A stretch of 64,000 nucleotides of DNA. Origin: an uncultured Bacteroidales bacterium (GTDB lineage: Bacteria; Bacteroidota; Bacteroidia; Bacteroidales; Bacteroidaceae). The stretch is taken from positions 36,769 to 100,768 of the forward strand of contig CADALZ010000002.1 in NCBI GenBank assembly GCA_902788865.1. Direction: 5' to 3'. The notes beneath the pieces are model-generated. The model did no database searches and had not been told where the DNA came from. It was given only the letters and a program-made list of their open reading frames with translations. This document shows, one piece after another, positions 25,692 to 35,200 of the stretch (positions are counted from its first letter, which is position 1; every line of letters starts with the position of its first letter). The position numbers were made by a program, and so were the translations under genes.

Positions 25692-25740
25692 CAAAGATAG
25701 GAAATTAAATTGAGAATTGAGGATTGAGGATTGAGAATTA
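25692..25740 (-). promoter_or_regulatory. -7 element of glyS with an upstream heptamer array
   Basis: Minus strand TATCTTTG at 25699-25692. Directly upstream, 25706-25740 reads as ATTCTCA/ATCCTCA heptamers, nearly identical to the array inside the symporter-SpoIID gene. The remaining spacer to 25782 is a period-8 A/T repeat. Confidence 0.6.
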
Positions 25741-25782
25741 TAACCACACAAAGATGATTTAATTCTATAATCTTTTAATTTT

Positions 25783-26442
25783 TTAATTTTTAATAGTCGT
25801 TATCTCTATCACGCCGTTAGCGCCACGCACGCCATAGCCGCCACCATCCTTCAGCACCACGATGCTCTCTACGGTCTCCACGGGTACGGTGGCATCTATA
25901 TCAGTGCCCGACATGGCCACGCCATCCACGACAAAGAGCGGTTCGTTGCTCGAAGAGATAGAGTTGATGCCACGTATGCGTATGCTGCTGCCCGTCATGC
26001 CTTCCTGAACGATGATGCCAGACACGCAGTTCTTCAGCACCTCAGACACCGTGCGGAAGCCCGAGCGCATAATGAGTTCATGGTTCACGCCGCCGCCCTT
26101 GGGAGCCGTCACCTGCACATAGGGCAGTGTGCGCTCTGCATCCACGCCTTTCAGCGTGAAGTCATTGCTGTTCAAGTCTATGGTCAGCTCCTGCTGTCCA
26201 CTTACAGGCACCAAGGCATCTTGGCGACCCGATGCCGCTATCTGCAGTGTATCTCCAGCCTCTGCGCTGTCGAAGGCGAAGTGTCCTTGCTTATCCGTTG
26301 TAGCCGTCTTGTCGGCCTTTTTCAGCCATACCACGATGCCCTTCTTAGGCTTTCCCTTCTTCAGCACCGTGCCGCTGATGCCCTGTGCAGACAGCGCCAT
26401 GCTGCCCACCAAGCATATCAATAATAGGAGGTATCTTTTCAT
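25783..26442 (-). CDS. Barrel-less TonB plug protein with carboxypeptidase-like domain (copy 2)
   Basis: A 219-residue exported protein: signal peptide (MKRYLLLLICLVGSMALSAQ), a carboxypeptidase-regulatory-like beta domain (GTVLKKGKPKKGIVVWL ... TDKQGHFAFDS), then a TonB-dependent receptor plug domain (SEVLKNCVSGIIVQEG, SIRIRGINSISSSNEPLFVVDGV, GGGYGVRGANGVIEITT). The chain stops where the barrel of a receptor would start, so it cannot form a pore. It is a paralogue of the gene 18 bases upstream. The ATG at 26440-26442 is preferred over a TTG three codons earlier. The stop lies in an A/T repeat. Confidence 0.8.
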   Translation of the reverse strand: MKRYLLLLICLVGSMALSAQGISGTVLKKGKPKKGIVVWLKKADKTATTDKQGHFAFDSAEAGDTLQIAASGRQDALVPVSGQQELTIDLNSNDFTLKGVDAERTLPYVQVTAPKGGGVNHELIMRSGFRTVSEVLKNCVSGIIVQEGMTGSSIRIRGINSISSSNEPLFVVDGVAMSGTDIDATVPVETVESIVVLKDGGGYGVRGANGVIEITTIKN

Positions 26443-26460
26443 CGTTGCCAATGATTAGTT

Positions 26461-27150
26461 TCACATACTTGCCGTCTTCACCCCCAGCGTGGTGATTTCT
26501 ATCACGCCGTTGGCACCGCGTGCCCCCCAGCGAGATCCGTCCTTGTGCAGCTCTATGCGCTCTATGCTCTCCACAGGTAGTAATGCGTCGATATCTACGT
26601 CTGCACACTCCACCCCATCCACGACGAAGAGCGGACTGTTATCTCCACCTACCGAATTCACGCCACGCACCCTGATAGTGCTACCCATGAATGTCTGCTC
26701 TACAGAGATGCCCGTCATGTGGTGGCGCAAGATGTCCGTCACCTTCTGCAGCCCCGAGCCTATGAACTGTTCTCTCTCCACCACCGTGCCCTTCAGCTTC
26801 GTGTCAGCACTGGCCAGAGCCATGTAGGGCAGTCGCTGCTCCAGCACGCCGTTGTTCAGCACGAAGTCGTTCGGGTCTATATACACCCTGAGTCTGCGTG
26901 CATCGCTCACCTCTATACGTGCAGCTTTTCTTTTGGTCACGTTGATTTGGAGTATATCACCAGGGGCAGCGTTCTTGAAGTAAAACCTGCCATACTTGTC
27001 CGTCGTGGTAGTTTCGTTGGAACTGCTGATGCTCACCACCAGTCCCTTCTTAGGCTTCCCTTTTCTCGTGATGACACCAGAGAGTTCCTGTGCCTCGAGC
27101 ACGGGGCACAACATCATCACAGCCAGTAAAAGTAATACAATCTTTTTCAT
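26461..27150 (-). CDS. Barrel-less TonB plug protein with carboxypeptidase-like domain (copy 1)
   Basis: A 229-residue paralogue of the next gene, with the same order: signal peptide (MKKIVLLLLAVMMLCPVLEAQ), regulatory-like domain (GVITRKGKPKKGLVVSIS ... TDKYGRFYFKN) and plug domain (TDILRHHMTGISVEQ, TIRVRGVNSVGGDNSPLFVVDGV, SRWGARGANGVIEITT). The KGKPKKG and DGVE/RGANGVIEITT segments are shared almost exactly between the copies while the middle differs. No beta-barrel follows. Possible roles are TonB-linked signalling or sealing of another receptor; none is established. Confidence 0.8.
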   Translation of the reverse strand: MKKIVLLLLAVMMLCPVLEAQELSGVITRKGKPKKGLVVSISSSNETTTTDKYGRFYFKNAAPGDILQINVTKRKAARIEVSDARRLRVYIDPNDFVLNNGVLEQRLPYMALASADTKLKGTVVEREQFIGSGLQKVTDILRHHMTGISVEQTFMGSTIRVRGVNSVGGDNSPLFVVDGVECADVDIDALLPVESIERIELHKDGSRWGARGANGVIEITTLGVKTASM

Positions 27151-27390
27151 ACCTTTGCCTTTTATTCATAGTTTCCGCCCAAAGATACGACTTATTTTTC
27201 ACGTTAGCATGCTGAAACACAAAAACTTTGTTAAAACGCTACTGAAAGCGAAAAAGAAAGGGTAAATGACACATAGTATGCTTAAATGAAATAAGAGAGA
27301 CATACCATACAATAGAAGCACTTTGACATATTGAAAACACCCGATTGCCTCCAACAGATGGAAGAGACAAGAAAAAATGGTCCTGTACAT
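27151..27390. other. Divergent intergenic region before parC
   Basis: No gene is seen. Minus strand TATCTTTG at 27187-27180 is the -7 element for the plug gene pair. The rest is AT-rich, without a recognisable RNA or operator. Confidence 0.45.
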
Positions 27391-27421
27391 TTTGAACTGC
27401 ACTCTATTTTTTGTATCTTTG
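27391..27421 (+). promoter_or_regulatory. Promoter of parC
   Basis: TTTG (27391-27394), 19 bases, TATCTTTG (27414-27421): consensus match. Transcription would start at about 27427, so the ATG at 27429 would have almost no leader, favouring the ATG at 27441. Confidence 0.75.
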
Positions 27422-27440
27422 ACCCCAAATGGCTAAAAAT

Positions 27441-30134
27441 ATGAGCGCTGAAGACGATAATATCTTGGAAAACGAAGGGACGCAGGACGCTGGTCACTCT
27501 GACTACAAGCCTGCCGACGGCAAGGACGCACAGGCGAAGCACCAACTGAGCGGCATGTACCAGAACTGGTTTCTGGACTATGCCAGCTATGTGATTCTGG
27601 AACGCGCCGTGCCCAACATCATGGACGGACTGAAGCCCGTGCAGCGACGTGTGCTGCACTCCATGTGGCGCATGGAAGATGGTCGCTACAACAAGGTGGC
27701 CAACATCGTGGGGCATACCATGCAGTTTCACCCACATGGCGATGCCAGCATCAAGGATGCACTGGTGGGCCTGGGGCAGAAGGAGCTGCTGGTGGATACG
27801 CAGGGCAACTGGGGAAACATACTCACAGGTGACGATGCTGCGGCGGGCCGATACATAGAGGCCAGACTGTCGGCCTTTGCCAAGGAGGTGGTGTTCAACC
27901 CTAAGACCACGGAGTGGCAGTATAGCTACGACGGGCGCAACAAGGAGCCCGTGACGCTGCCCGTGAAGTTCCCGCTGCTGCTGGCGCAGGGCGTGGAGGG
28001 TATCGCCGTGGGCCTGTCGTCTAAGATTCTGCCGCACAACTTCAACGAGCTTTGCGACGCAGCCATCAGCTACCTGCACGATGAGGAGTTTCACCTCTAT
28101 CCCGACTTCCCCACAGGGGGCAGCATAGACGTGAGCCACTATAACGACGGGCAGCGCGGTGGCGTAGTGAAAGTGCGCGCCAAGATAGAGAAACTGGACA
28201 ACAAGACGCTGGTGATACGCGAGATTCCTTATGGCAAGACCACCAGCAGCTCGGCAGCGAAGAGTAACGGCAGCCTCATAGACTCTATACTGAAGGCCAT
28301 AGAGCGCGGCAAGATCAAAGCGCGCAAGGTGGAGGATAATACCGCAGCCAACGTGGAGATACTGGTGCATCTGGCTCCGGGCGTATCGTCCGACAAGACC
28401 ATCGATGCACTGTTTGCTTTCACAGACTGTGAGGTGAGCATTTCGCCCAATTGCTGCGTGATAGACGATGAAAAACCGCAGTTCCTCACGGTGAGCGATG
28501 TGCTTCGCCGCTCAGTAGATTACACGAAAGACCTGCTGCGCAAGGAGTTGGAGATTCGCCGCGGCGAGCTGATGGAGAGCCTGCACTTTGCCTCTCTGGA
28601 GAAGATATTCATCGAGGAGCGCATCTACAAGGACCGCGAGTTTGAGGAGGCCAAGAACATGGATGCAGCCTGCGAGCACATCGATGAGCGACTGACACCC
28701 TACTACCCACAGATGATCAGGGAGGTGACCAAGGAGGACATCCTGAAGCTGATGGAGATCAAGATGGCGCGCATCTTGAAGTTCAACAGCGACAAGGCCA
28801 ACGAGGCCATACTGCGCATGAAGGGCGAGGTGGCTGAGATAGACAAGAACCTGAAGCACCTGGTGGAATACACGGTGAAGTGGTATCAGCACATCAAGGA
28901 CAAGTATGGCAAGAACTTCCCACGCCGCACGGTGATAAGGAACTTCGACATCATAGACTCTGCCAAGGTGGTGGAGGCCAACCAGAAACTGTATGTGAAC
29001 CGCACAGAGGGCTTCATAGGCACAGGACTGAAGAAGGATGAGTTCGTGGACAACTGCTCGGACATAGACGACGTGATCATCTTCTTCCGCAACGGCAAGT
29101 ACTTGGTGACACCCGTGGCAGAGAAGAAGTTCGTGGGCAAGGACATCTACTACATAGCGGTGTTCAAGAAGAACGATGCGCGCACCATCTACAACGTGGT
29201 GTATCGCGATGGCAAAGACGGGTGGTACTACATCAAGCGCTTTGCCGTGACGGGTACCATACGCGACCGTGAGTACGACCTCACGAAGGGCAAGCCAGAC
29301 TCACGCATCAGCTACTTCAGTGCCAATCCAAACGGTGAGGCGGAGGTCATAAAGATCACGCACAAGCCTAATCCACGCCTGCGCAAGATCACCTTCGAGG
29401 CAGACTTCTCTGACATTGCCATCAAGGGACGCCAAGCAATGGGCAACATCCTGACGAAGTATCCTATACACCGCATCATGCTGAAGCACCAAGGCGGCTC
29501 TACGCTAGGCGGCCTCAAGGTGTGGTTCGACTACGATGTGCTGCGCCTGAACTACGACCATCATGGCGACTATCTGGGTGAGTTCCAAAACGACGACCTC
29601 ATCTTGGTGATACTGAACAACGGGGAATACTATACGACCAACTTCGACGTGAACAATCACTATGAGAGCGGCATACGCACCATAGAGAAGTTTGACGCGC
29701 AGAAGGTTTGGACGGCCGTGCTCTATGATGCATCGCAGAAGGGATTCCCCTACTTGAAGCGCTTCTGTTTCGAGCCTACCTCGAAGAAGCAGAGCTATCT
29801 GGGTGATAATGCTGGCAACCAGTTGATACTGCTCACCGACGAGGTATATCCACGCTTGGAGGTGGTCTTCGGCGGTGGGGATGCCTTCCGTGAGCCTATG
29901 ATCGTGGAGGCGGATGAGTTCATCGCCGTTAAAGGTTACAAGGCCAAGGGCAAGCGCTTGACAACCTTCGCCATAGAGACTATCAATGAGCTGGAGCCTA
30001 CCAAGCAGGTAGCGGAAGATGCTACGCCTGCTGTGGTGACGGAGGAACCTTCAGAGGAAAACCTGGACCCAGATAAGGATAAGTCGGATGGTGACATCCT
30101 AGATGAACTTACAGGACAGGGAAGGCTGTTCTGA
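27441..30134 (+). CDS. parC: DNA topoisomerase IV subunit A
   Basis: The breakage-reunion subunit that decatenates chromosomes with ParE. From the chosen start the protein has 897 residues; an ATG 12 bases upstream is possible. It contains MDGLKPVQRRVLHSMW, the quinolone-region motif HPHGDASIKDALV and the active-site tyrosine in AAAGRYIEARLS (Tyr138 from this start). A coiled segment follows, then a C-terminal half in which typical GyrA-box repeats (QRRGGxG) are absent. That and the divergent DGRYNKVANIVG segment favour ParC of Bacteroidota over GyrA. The end is acidic. Confidence 0.88.
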   Translation: MSAEDDNILENEGTQDAGHSDYKPADGKDAQAKHQLSGMYQNWFLDYASYVILERAVPNIMDGLKPVQRRVLHSMWRMEDGRYNKVANIVGHTMQFHPHGDASIKDALVGLGQKELLVDTQGNWGNILTGDDAAAGRYIEARLSAFAKEVVFNPKTTEWQYSYDGRNKEPVTLPVKFPLLLAQGVEGIAVGLSSKILPHNFNELCDAAISYLHDEEFHLYPDFPTGGSIDVSHYNDGQRGGVVKVRAKIEKLDNKTLVIREIPYGKTTSSSAAKSNGSLIDSILKAIERGKIKARKVEDNTAANVEILVHLAPGVSSDKTIDALFAFTDCEVSISPNCCVIDDEKPQFLTVSDVLRRSVDYTKDLLRKELEIRRGELMESLHFASLEKIFIEERIYKDREFEEAKNMDAACEHIDERLTPYYPQMIREVTKEDILKLMEIKMARILKFNSDKANEAILRMKGEVAEIDKNLKHLVEYTVKWYQHIKDKYGKNFPRRTVIRNFDIIDSAKVVEANQKLYVNRTEGFIGTGLKKDEFVDNCSDIDDVIIFFRNGKYLVTPVAEKKFVGKDIYYIAVFKKNDARTIYNVVYRDGKDGWYYIKRFAVTGTIRDREYDLTKGKPDSRISYFSANPNGEAEVIKITHKPNPRLRKITFEADFSDIAIKGRQAMGNILTKYPIHRIMLKHQGGSTLGGLKVWFDYDVLRLNYDHHGDYLGEFQNDDLILVILNNGEYYTTNFDVNNHYESGIRTIEKFDAQKVWTAVLYDASQKGFPYLKRFCFEPTSKKQSYLGDNAGNQLILLTDEVYPRLEVVFGGGDAFREPMIVEADEFIAVKGYKAKGKRLTTFAIETINELEPTKQVAEDATPAVVTEEPSEENLDPDKDKSDGDILDELTGQGRLF

Positions 30135-30149
30135 ATTTCACGAAATTCA

Positions 30150-30214
30150 GAAAATGCAAAAATTAAAAAATTAAAAGATTATTTGCATTTTTGCATCTTT
30201 GCATTTTTGCATGT
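30150..30214 (+). repeat. Period-8 repeats between parC and the DUF3316 gene
   Basis: AATTAAAA units run into ATTTGCAT, TTTTGCAT, CTTTGCAT, TTTTGCAT (about 30180-30212). An upstream ATG at 30183 would translate this repeat and is not used here. Confidence 0.65.
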
Positions 30215-30221
30215 ATTAAGT

Positions 30222-31040
30222 ATGAATTACAAATGCTATATGGCGATCCTGTTGCTTTGTCTGCTGCCTTTTGTGGTGCAGGCACAGGGGACGCTGTATA
30301 CCGAGCGTTCGTCAGACCCTACGATAGTGACACGTGCTACAAGCTACGGCATAGGCGTGGCGAATGTATTTGACAATTACCTGTCGCCTCAAGCCTACAG
30401 CGGTGTGGAGCTGCGCCTCTCGCGCGAGAGCATACATGCCACAAAGTGGGCACCAGAGACGTGGAAAGCACAGACGTACTTCCAGGGGTATCTGGACTAT
30501 ACCAGCAACCGTACCGACAATAATAATACTGTGGCAGCGGTAGCCAACTGGAACTACGGACTGCACCGACTGCTGTACGAAACGGCCAACTTCCACGTGC
30601 TGGTGGGCGGTGTAGCTGATCTGAATGGGGGATTTATCTACAACATGCGTGGGGGCAACAATCCAGCTAACGTGCGGGTTCATGCCAATCTGGATGCTTC
30701 GGTGCGCCTGCTGTGGCATACACACGTAGGGCGCTTCCCTTTCCTGCTGCGCTACCAACTGAATGCACCTCTGGTGGGTCTGATGTTCTCGCCGCACTAC
30801 GGGCAGTCGTACTATGAGATTTTCTCCTTAGGGGACGACAAAGGCGTGGTGAAGCCCACTACCCCACTTAGTCAGCCTACCCTGCGGAGCCTGCTCTCCA
30901 TAGATTTCCAAATCAGGAAGACGACACTGCGCGTGGGGTATGTGTGCGACCTGCAACAGGCGAAACTCAATGGGTTGAAATCGCACCTCTATGCGCACAC
31001 GCTGATGATAGGTTTCGTGAAACACCTCAAAAAACTCTGA
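30222..31040 (+). CDS. DUF3316 family exported protein
   Basis: A 272-residue protein with a signal peptide ending FVVQAQG at about residue 23. The body is rich in alternating beta strands with aromatic ends (YSGVELRLSRESIHATKWAPE, WNYGLHRLLYETANFHVLVGG, SVRLLWHTHVGRFPFLLRYQLNAPLVG) and resembles the DUF3316 family of Bacteroidota, probably an outer-membrane beta-barrel. Function is unknown. The start was placed after the TTTGCAT repeat. An S41 peptidase lipoprotein gene follows 3 bases after its stop. Confidence 0.72.
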   Translation: MNYKCYMAILLLCLLPFVVQAQGTLYTERSSDPTIVTRATSYGIGVANVFDNYLSPQAYSGVELRLSRESIHATKWAPETWKAQTYFQGYLDYTSNRTDNNNTVAAVANWNYGLHRLLYETANFHVLVGGVADLNGGFIYNMRGGNNPANVRVHANLDASVRLLWHTHVGRFPFLLRYQLNAPLVGLMFSPHYGQSYYEIFSLGDDKGVVKPTTPLSQPTLRSLLSIDFQIRKTTLRVGYVCDLQQAKLNGLKSHLYAHTLMIGFVKHLKKL

Positions 31041-31043
31041 GCT

Positions 31044-32039
31044 ATGAAACAAATGCTACACCTTATTATATTAGCTTGCTGTCTGAGTGCCTGCGTGGAT
31101 GAGGACGACTTCAAGGACACGCCGATGGACAACTTCGAGGCGCTGTGGCAGCTCATCGATGAGCACTACTGCTTTCTGGACTACAAGCAGATAGACTGGA
31201 ATGCCATACATGCGAAGTATGCCCCACAGGTTAAAGCTAGCAAAACAGAGGAGAACCTCTTCGAGGTGCTGGGCAACATGCTGGCGGAGCTGAAGGATGG
31301 GCACGTGAACCTCTACACCACGCACAACATGGCACGCTACTGGGACTGGTATGAGAGCTATCCGCGCAACTTCAGTGAAGAACTGGTGGAACGCTATCTG
31401 GGGCAGGGCTACCGCATCAGCGGCGGACTGGAATATACCATTCTCAGCGATAACATAGGCTATGTGTATTTCGGCTCCTTCTCCTCGGCAGCAGGAAACG
31501 GAAGCCTGTCGGAGATGCTGGACTACTTCTCCCTGTGCGACGGCCTCATCATCGATGTGCGCCAGAATGGTGGCGGCAACCTCACCACAGCCGACCGCAT
31601 CGCAGCACGCTTCACCAACGAGAAGACACTGGTGGGCTACATCTGTCACAAGACAGGTAAAGGGCACAGCGACTTCTCGGCCCCCGAGCCCATCTATCTG
31701 GAGCCTTCTGACCGCATACGCTGGCAAAAACCTGTGGTGGTGCTGACGAACAGACACTCTTATAGTGCCACCAACTACTTTGCCAACATCATGAGCCAAC
31801 TACCATTGGTGACGCTGATGGGCGACCAAACGGGCGGCGGCTCTGGCATGCCGTTTACCTCAGAACTGCCTAACGGTTGGGGCGTGCGCTTCTCGGCGTG
31901 CCCTATACTGAATGCAGAGAAGCAGCACACTGAGTTCGGCATAGAGCCAGACATCCACGTAGATATGGAGGAAGACGACCAACGCCAAGGCATAGACACC
32001 ATGATAGAAGCGGCCCGCACATTCTTGAAAAGCAAGTAA
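31044..32039 (+). CDS. S41 family peptidase, lipoprotein
   Basis: A 331-residue exported serine peptidase. A lipobox is present at about C17 (LSACVDED). Then come an N-terminal helical domain (FEALWQLIDEHYCFLDYKQIDW), the core GYVYFGSFSS and LIIDVRQNGGGN, and the catalytic region LTNRHSYSATNYFANIM with the likely nucleophile in SYSA, followed by GDQTGGGSG. No PDZ domain is evident. The family cleaves C-terminal tails or peptides in the periplasm; the natural target is unknown. It forms a pair with the DUF3316 gene. Confidence 0.85.
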   Translation: MKQMLHLIILACCLSACVDEDDFKDTPMDNFEALWQLIDEHYCFLDYKQIDWNAIHAKYAPQVKASKTEENLFEVLGNMLAELKDGHVNLYTTHNMARYWDWYESYPRNFSEELVERYLGQGYRISGGLEYTILSDNIGYVYFGSFSSAAGNGSLSEMLDYFSLCDGLIIDVRQNGGGNLTTADRIAARFTNEKTLVGYICHKTGKGHSDFSAPEPIYLEPSDRIRWQKPVVVLTNRHSYSATNYFANIMSQLPLVTLMGDQTGGGSGMPFTSELPNGWGVRFSACPILNAEKQHTEFGIEPDIHVDMEEDDQRQGIDTMIEAARTFLKSK

Positions 32040-32052
32040 AATGCAAAAACAA

Positions 32053-32083
32053 TTTGTAGGTAAAGAAAATCTTCTTATCTTTG
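32053..32083 (+). promoter_or_regulatory. Promoter of the tRNA-Leu gene
   Basis: TTTG (32053-32056), 19 bases, TATCTTTG (32076-32083), 23 bases before the tRNA. Confidence 0.75.
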
Positions 32084-32106
32084 CGCTCGGTTTCAAATCC
32101 ACACAT

Positions 32107-32188
32107 GCGGGTGTGGCGTAATTGGCAGCCGCGCCAGACTTAGGATCTGGTGACGAAAGTCGTGTAGGTTCGAGTCCTATCACCCGCA
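32107..32188 (+). tRNA. tRNA-Leu (anticodon UAG)
   Basis: The acceptor arms GCGGGTG (32107-32113) and CACCCGC (32181-32187) pair fully, with A as discriminator at 32188. The anticodon stem CCAGA/TCTGG (32134-32138, 32146-32150) encloses the loop CTTAGGA with TAG at 32141-32143. The long variable arm and GGTTCGAGTCC T-arm are typical of class II leucine tRNA. CCA is not encoded. Confidence 0.96.
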
Positions 32189-32206
32189 CTCTTCAAAAAA
32201 AATGCT

Positions 32207-32214
32207 TATCTTTG
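32207..32214 (+). promoter_or_regulatory. -7 element for the tricorn-like gene
   Basis: TATCTTTG 29 bases before the ATG at 32244, 18 bases after the tRNA end; no TTTG at standard spacing. Confidence 0.5.
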
Positions 32215-32243
32215 CAGAAAGAAATCATTAATCATAAAATAGA

Positions 32244-35200
32244 ATGAAGAAACTACTCTCTACAATGGTTATGGGCATGGTGGCCCTAAGCAGTATGGCA
32301 GTCACTCCGCTGTGGCTGCGAGATGTACAGATTTCTCCCGACGGACAGCAAATAGTCTTCTGCTACAAGGGCGACATCTACAAAGTGAAAACCAGTGGCG
32401 GAACAGCCGTGCAACTGACGACGCAAGACTCTTATGAATGCAACCCCGTATGGAGCCCCGATGGCAAGCAGATAGCATTTGCCAGCGACCGCGAGGGTAA
32501 TTTCGACCTCTACGTGATGCCGGCAGAGGGTGGCGCAGCCAAGCAACTCACCAATAACTCTTCGGCAGAGACGCCATGGGTCTACAGTCCCGATGGCAAG
32601 TTCGTGTATTTCTCTGCTGCCATCCAAGACCCTGCAGAGAGCGCTATGTTCCCCAGCGCACGCCTCACAGAGCTTTACCGCGTGCCTGCTACAGGTGGCA
32701 AATCGACAATGGTGCTGGCCAGCCCTGCCGAGATGATTAGTTTCTCGCGCGACGGCAATACCATGATCTATCAAGACCAAAAGGGCATGGAGGATCAGTG
32801 GCGCAAGCATCACACTTCTTCTGTGACGCGTGATATCTGGCGCTATGACGTGAAGACGGGTAAGCATACCAACCTGACCAACATCGCAGGCGAAGACCGC
32901 AATCCTGTGCTGAGCAAGGACGGGCAGACAGTGTACATCCTTAGCGAGCGCAACGGTGGCAGTTCCAATGTTTATTCCTTCCCCTTGAATGCCCCACAAC
33001 AGATTAAGGCTGTGACCAACTATAGCACACATCCCGTGCGCTTCCTTTCTCTGGCCGATGACGGCAACCTCTGCTTCACTTACGACGGTGAGATCTATAC
33101 GCAGCAGGTAGGTGGCAAAGCGCAGAAAGTGAGCATTGATATCACCCGCGACGATGTGAACAAAATCCAAGATCTGAGTGTGACACGCGGTGCCTCTTCG
33201 GCTGCCGTATCTCCCGATGGCAAGCAGGTGGCATTCACCGTGCGCGGCGAGGTGTTTGTGACTTCTGTGGATTATAACACCACCAAGCAGATCACCTTCA
33301 CGCCTGAGAATGAGCGCAGTGTGACCTTCGGTGCCGACAATCGCACCTTGGTGTATGTAAGCGAGCGCGATGGGCACTGGAACCTCTATAAGGCTACCAT
33401 CGCCCGCAAGGAAGACCCCAACTTCGCGAATGCTACCCTTATCAATGAGGAGGCTCTCTTCAATGGGAAAGACGGCATCGAGCGTACTTATCCGCAATTC
33501 TCTCCAGATGGTAAGGAGCTGGCTTTCATCGAAGGTCGCCGCTCCCTGAAAGTGATGAATATGGACACCAAGAAAGTACGCACCATCACCAATGGCAATA
33601 CGTGGTATGAGACTTCGGGCGGCTTCGACTATAGTTGGAGTCCTGATGGCAAGTGGTTCACGCTGGAGATCATTGGCAACCGCCGTGATCCGTATAGCGA
33701 CATTGGCATCGTGAGCGCACAGGGCGGACAGGTGACCAACATCACCGCCAGTGGTTATACCGACGTCAGTCCGATTTGGGTAATGGACGGCAATGCCATT
33801 CTCTTTACCAGTGAGCGCTACGGCATGCGCAGCCATGCCTCATGGGGTTCACAAGACGATGCCCTGCTGGTCTTCATGAACCAAGACAGCTATGACAAGT
33901 ACCGCATGAGCAAGGAAGACTATGAGCTGCAGAAGGAACTGGAGAAAGAACAAAAGAAGAGCGAGACCGATAAGAAAGATGATAAAAAGGATGATAAGTC
34001 GGCCGATAAGAAGGAGACTACCAAGGATATCAATATCGAACTGGAAGGCATCGGCGACCGTATTGTGCGCTTGACACCAAACTCCTCAACAATGGGAGGT
34101 GCCATCCTCGACAAAGAAGGTGAGAACCTATTCTACTTTGCGCGCTTCGAAGGTGGCTACGACCTCTGGAAGATGGATCTGCGCAAGCGTGAGACGAAGT
34201 TGGTATCGAAGAATGCCGGAGGTGGTAGCATGGAACTGAGTGGTGATGGCAAGAGCATCTTCGTGCTTTCTAGCGGCAGCCTCCAGAAGATGGAGCCAAG
34301 CAGCGGCAAACTCACACCTATATCTTTCAGTGCGCAGATGAAGCTCGACCCTGCTGCAGAGCGTGAATATATGTACAACCATGTGGAGCAGCAAGTGAAG
34401 CAGCGCCTCTTCGATCCTAAATACTTCGGTGTAGATTGGGAAGGCTACGTGAAGGCATACCGCAAGTTCTTGCCACACATCAGCAATAACTACGACTTCC
34501 AAGAGCTACTTAGTGAATTGTTGGGTGAACTCAATGTATCACACTCTGGCGGTCGTTACACGCCCAACCTCAGTGGAGATGCTACCGCAGCACTGGGATT
34601 GCTCTACGATTACAGCTATACAGACAAGGGCCTGAAGGTGTCTGAAGTGGTGGCAGGTGGTCCTTTCGATCATGCTAACTCTAAGGTGAAGGCTGGTGAT
34701 GTGGTGGAGAAAATAGACGGCATCGAAATCACCGATGAGACCAATCTCTCAAACATCTTGAACGCCAAGGCACGCAAGAAGACACTCGTATCGCTCTACA
34801 ATGCGCAGCGCAAGGAACGTTGGGAAGAGGTGATTCTGCCTATCACACAGAGTGCCATGAATACCCTGCTCTACGAACGATGGGTGAAGCAGCGTGCTGC
34901 CGATGTGGAGCGCTGGTCAAACGGTCGTTTAGGCTACGTACACCTCCAGTCTATGAACGATGGCAGCTACCGCACCATCTACAGCGACATTCTGGGTAAG
35001 TACAACATGAAGGAGGGTATCGTAATAGATACCCGCTGGAATGGTGGCGGTCGCCTACATGAGGACATTGAGGTGCTCTTCAGCGGTGAGAAATATCTGG
35101 AACAGGTCATCCGCGACGTAGTGGCATGCGAGATGCCAAGCCGTCGTTGGAACCGCCCAAGCATCATGGTGACTTGCGAAGCCAACTATAGTAATGCGCA

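Noticed and set aside
32286-33836. A 516-codon open frame antisense to the tricorn-like gene
   Set aside because: The forward frame has clear propeller repeats and a catalytic domain; the reverse product has shadow-like composition with no domain.
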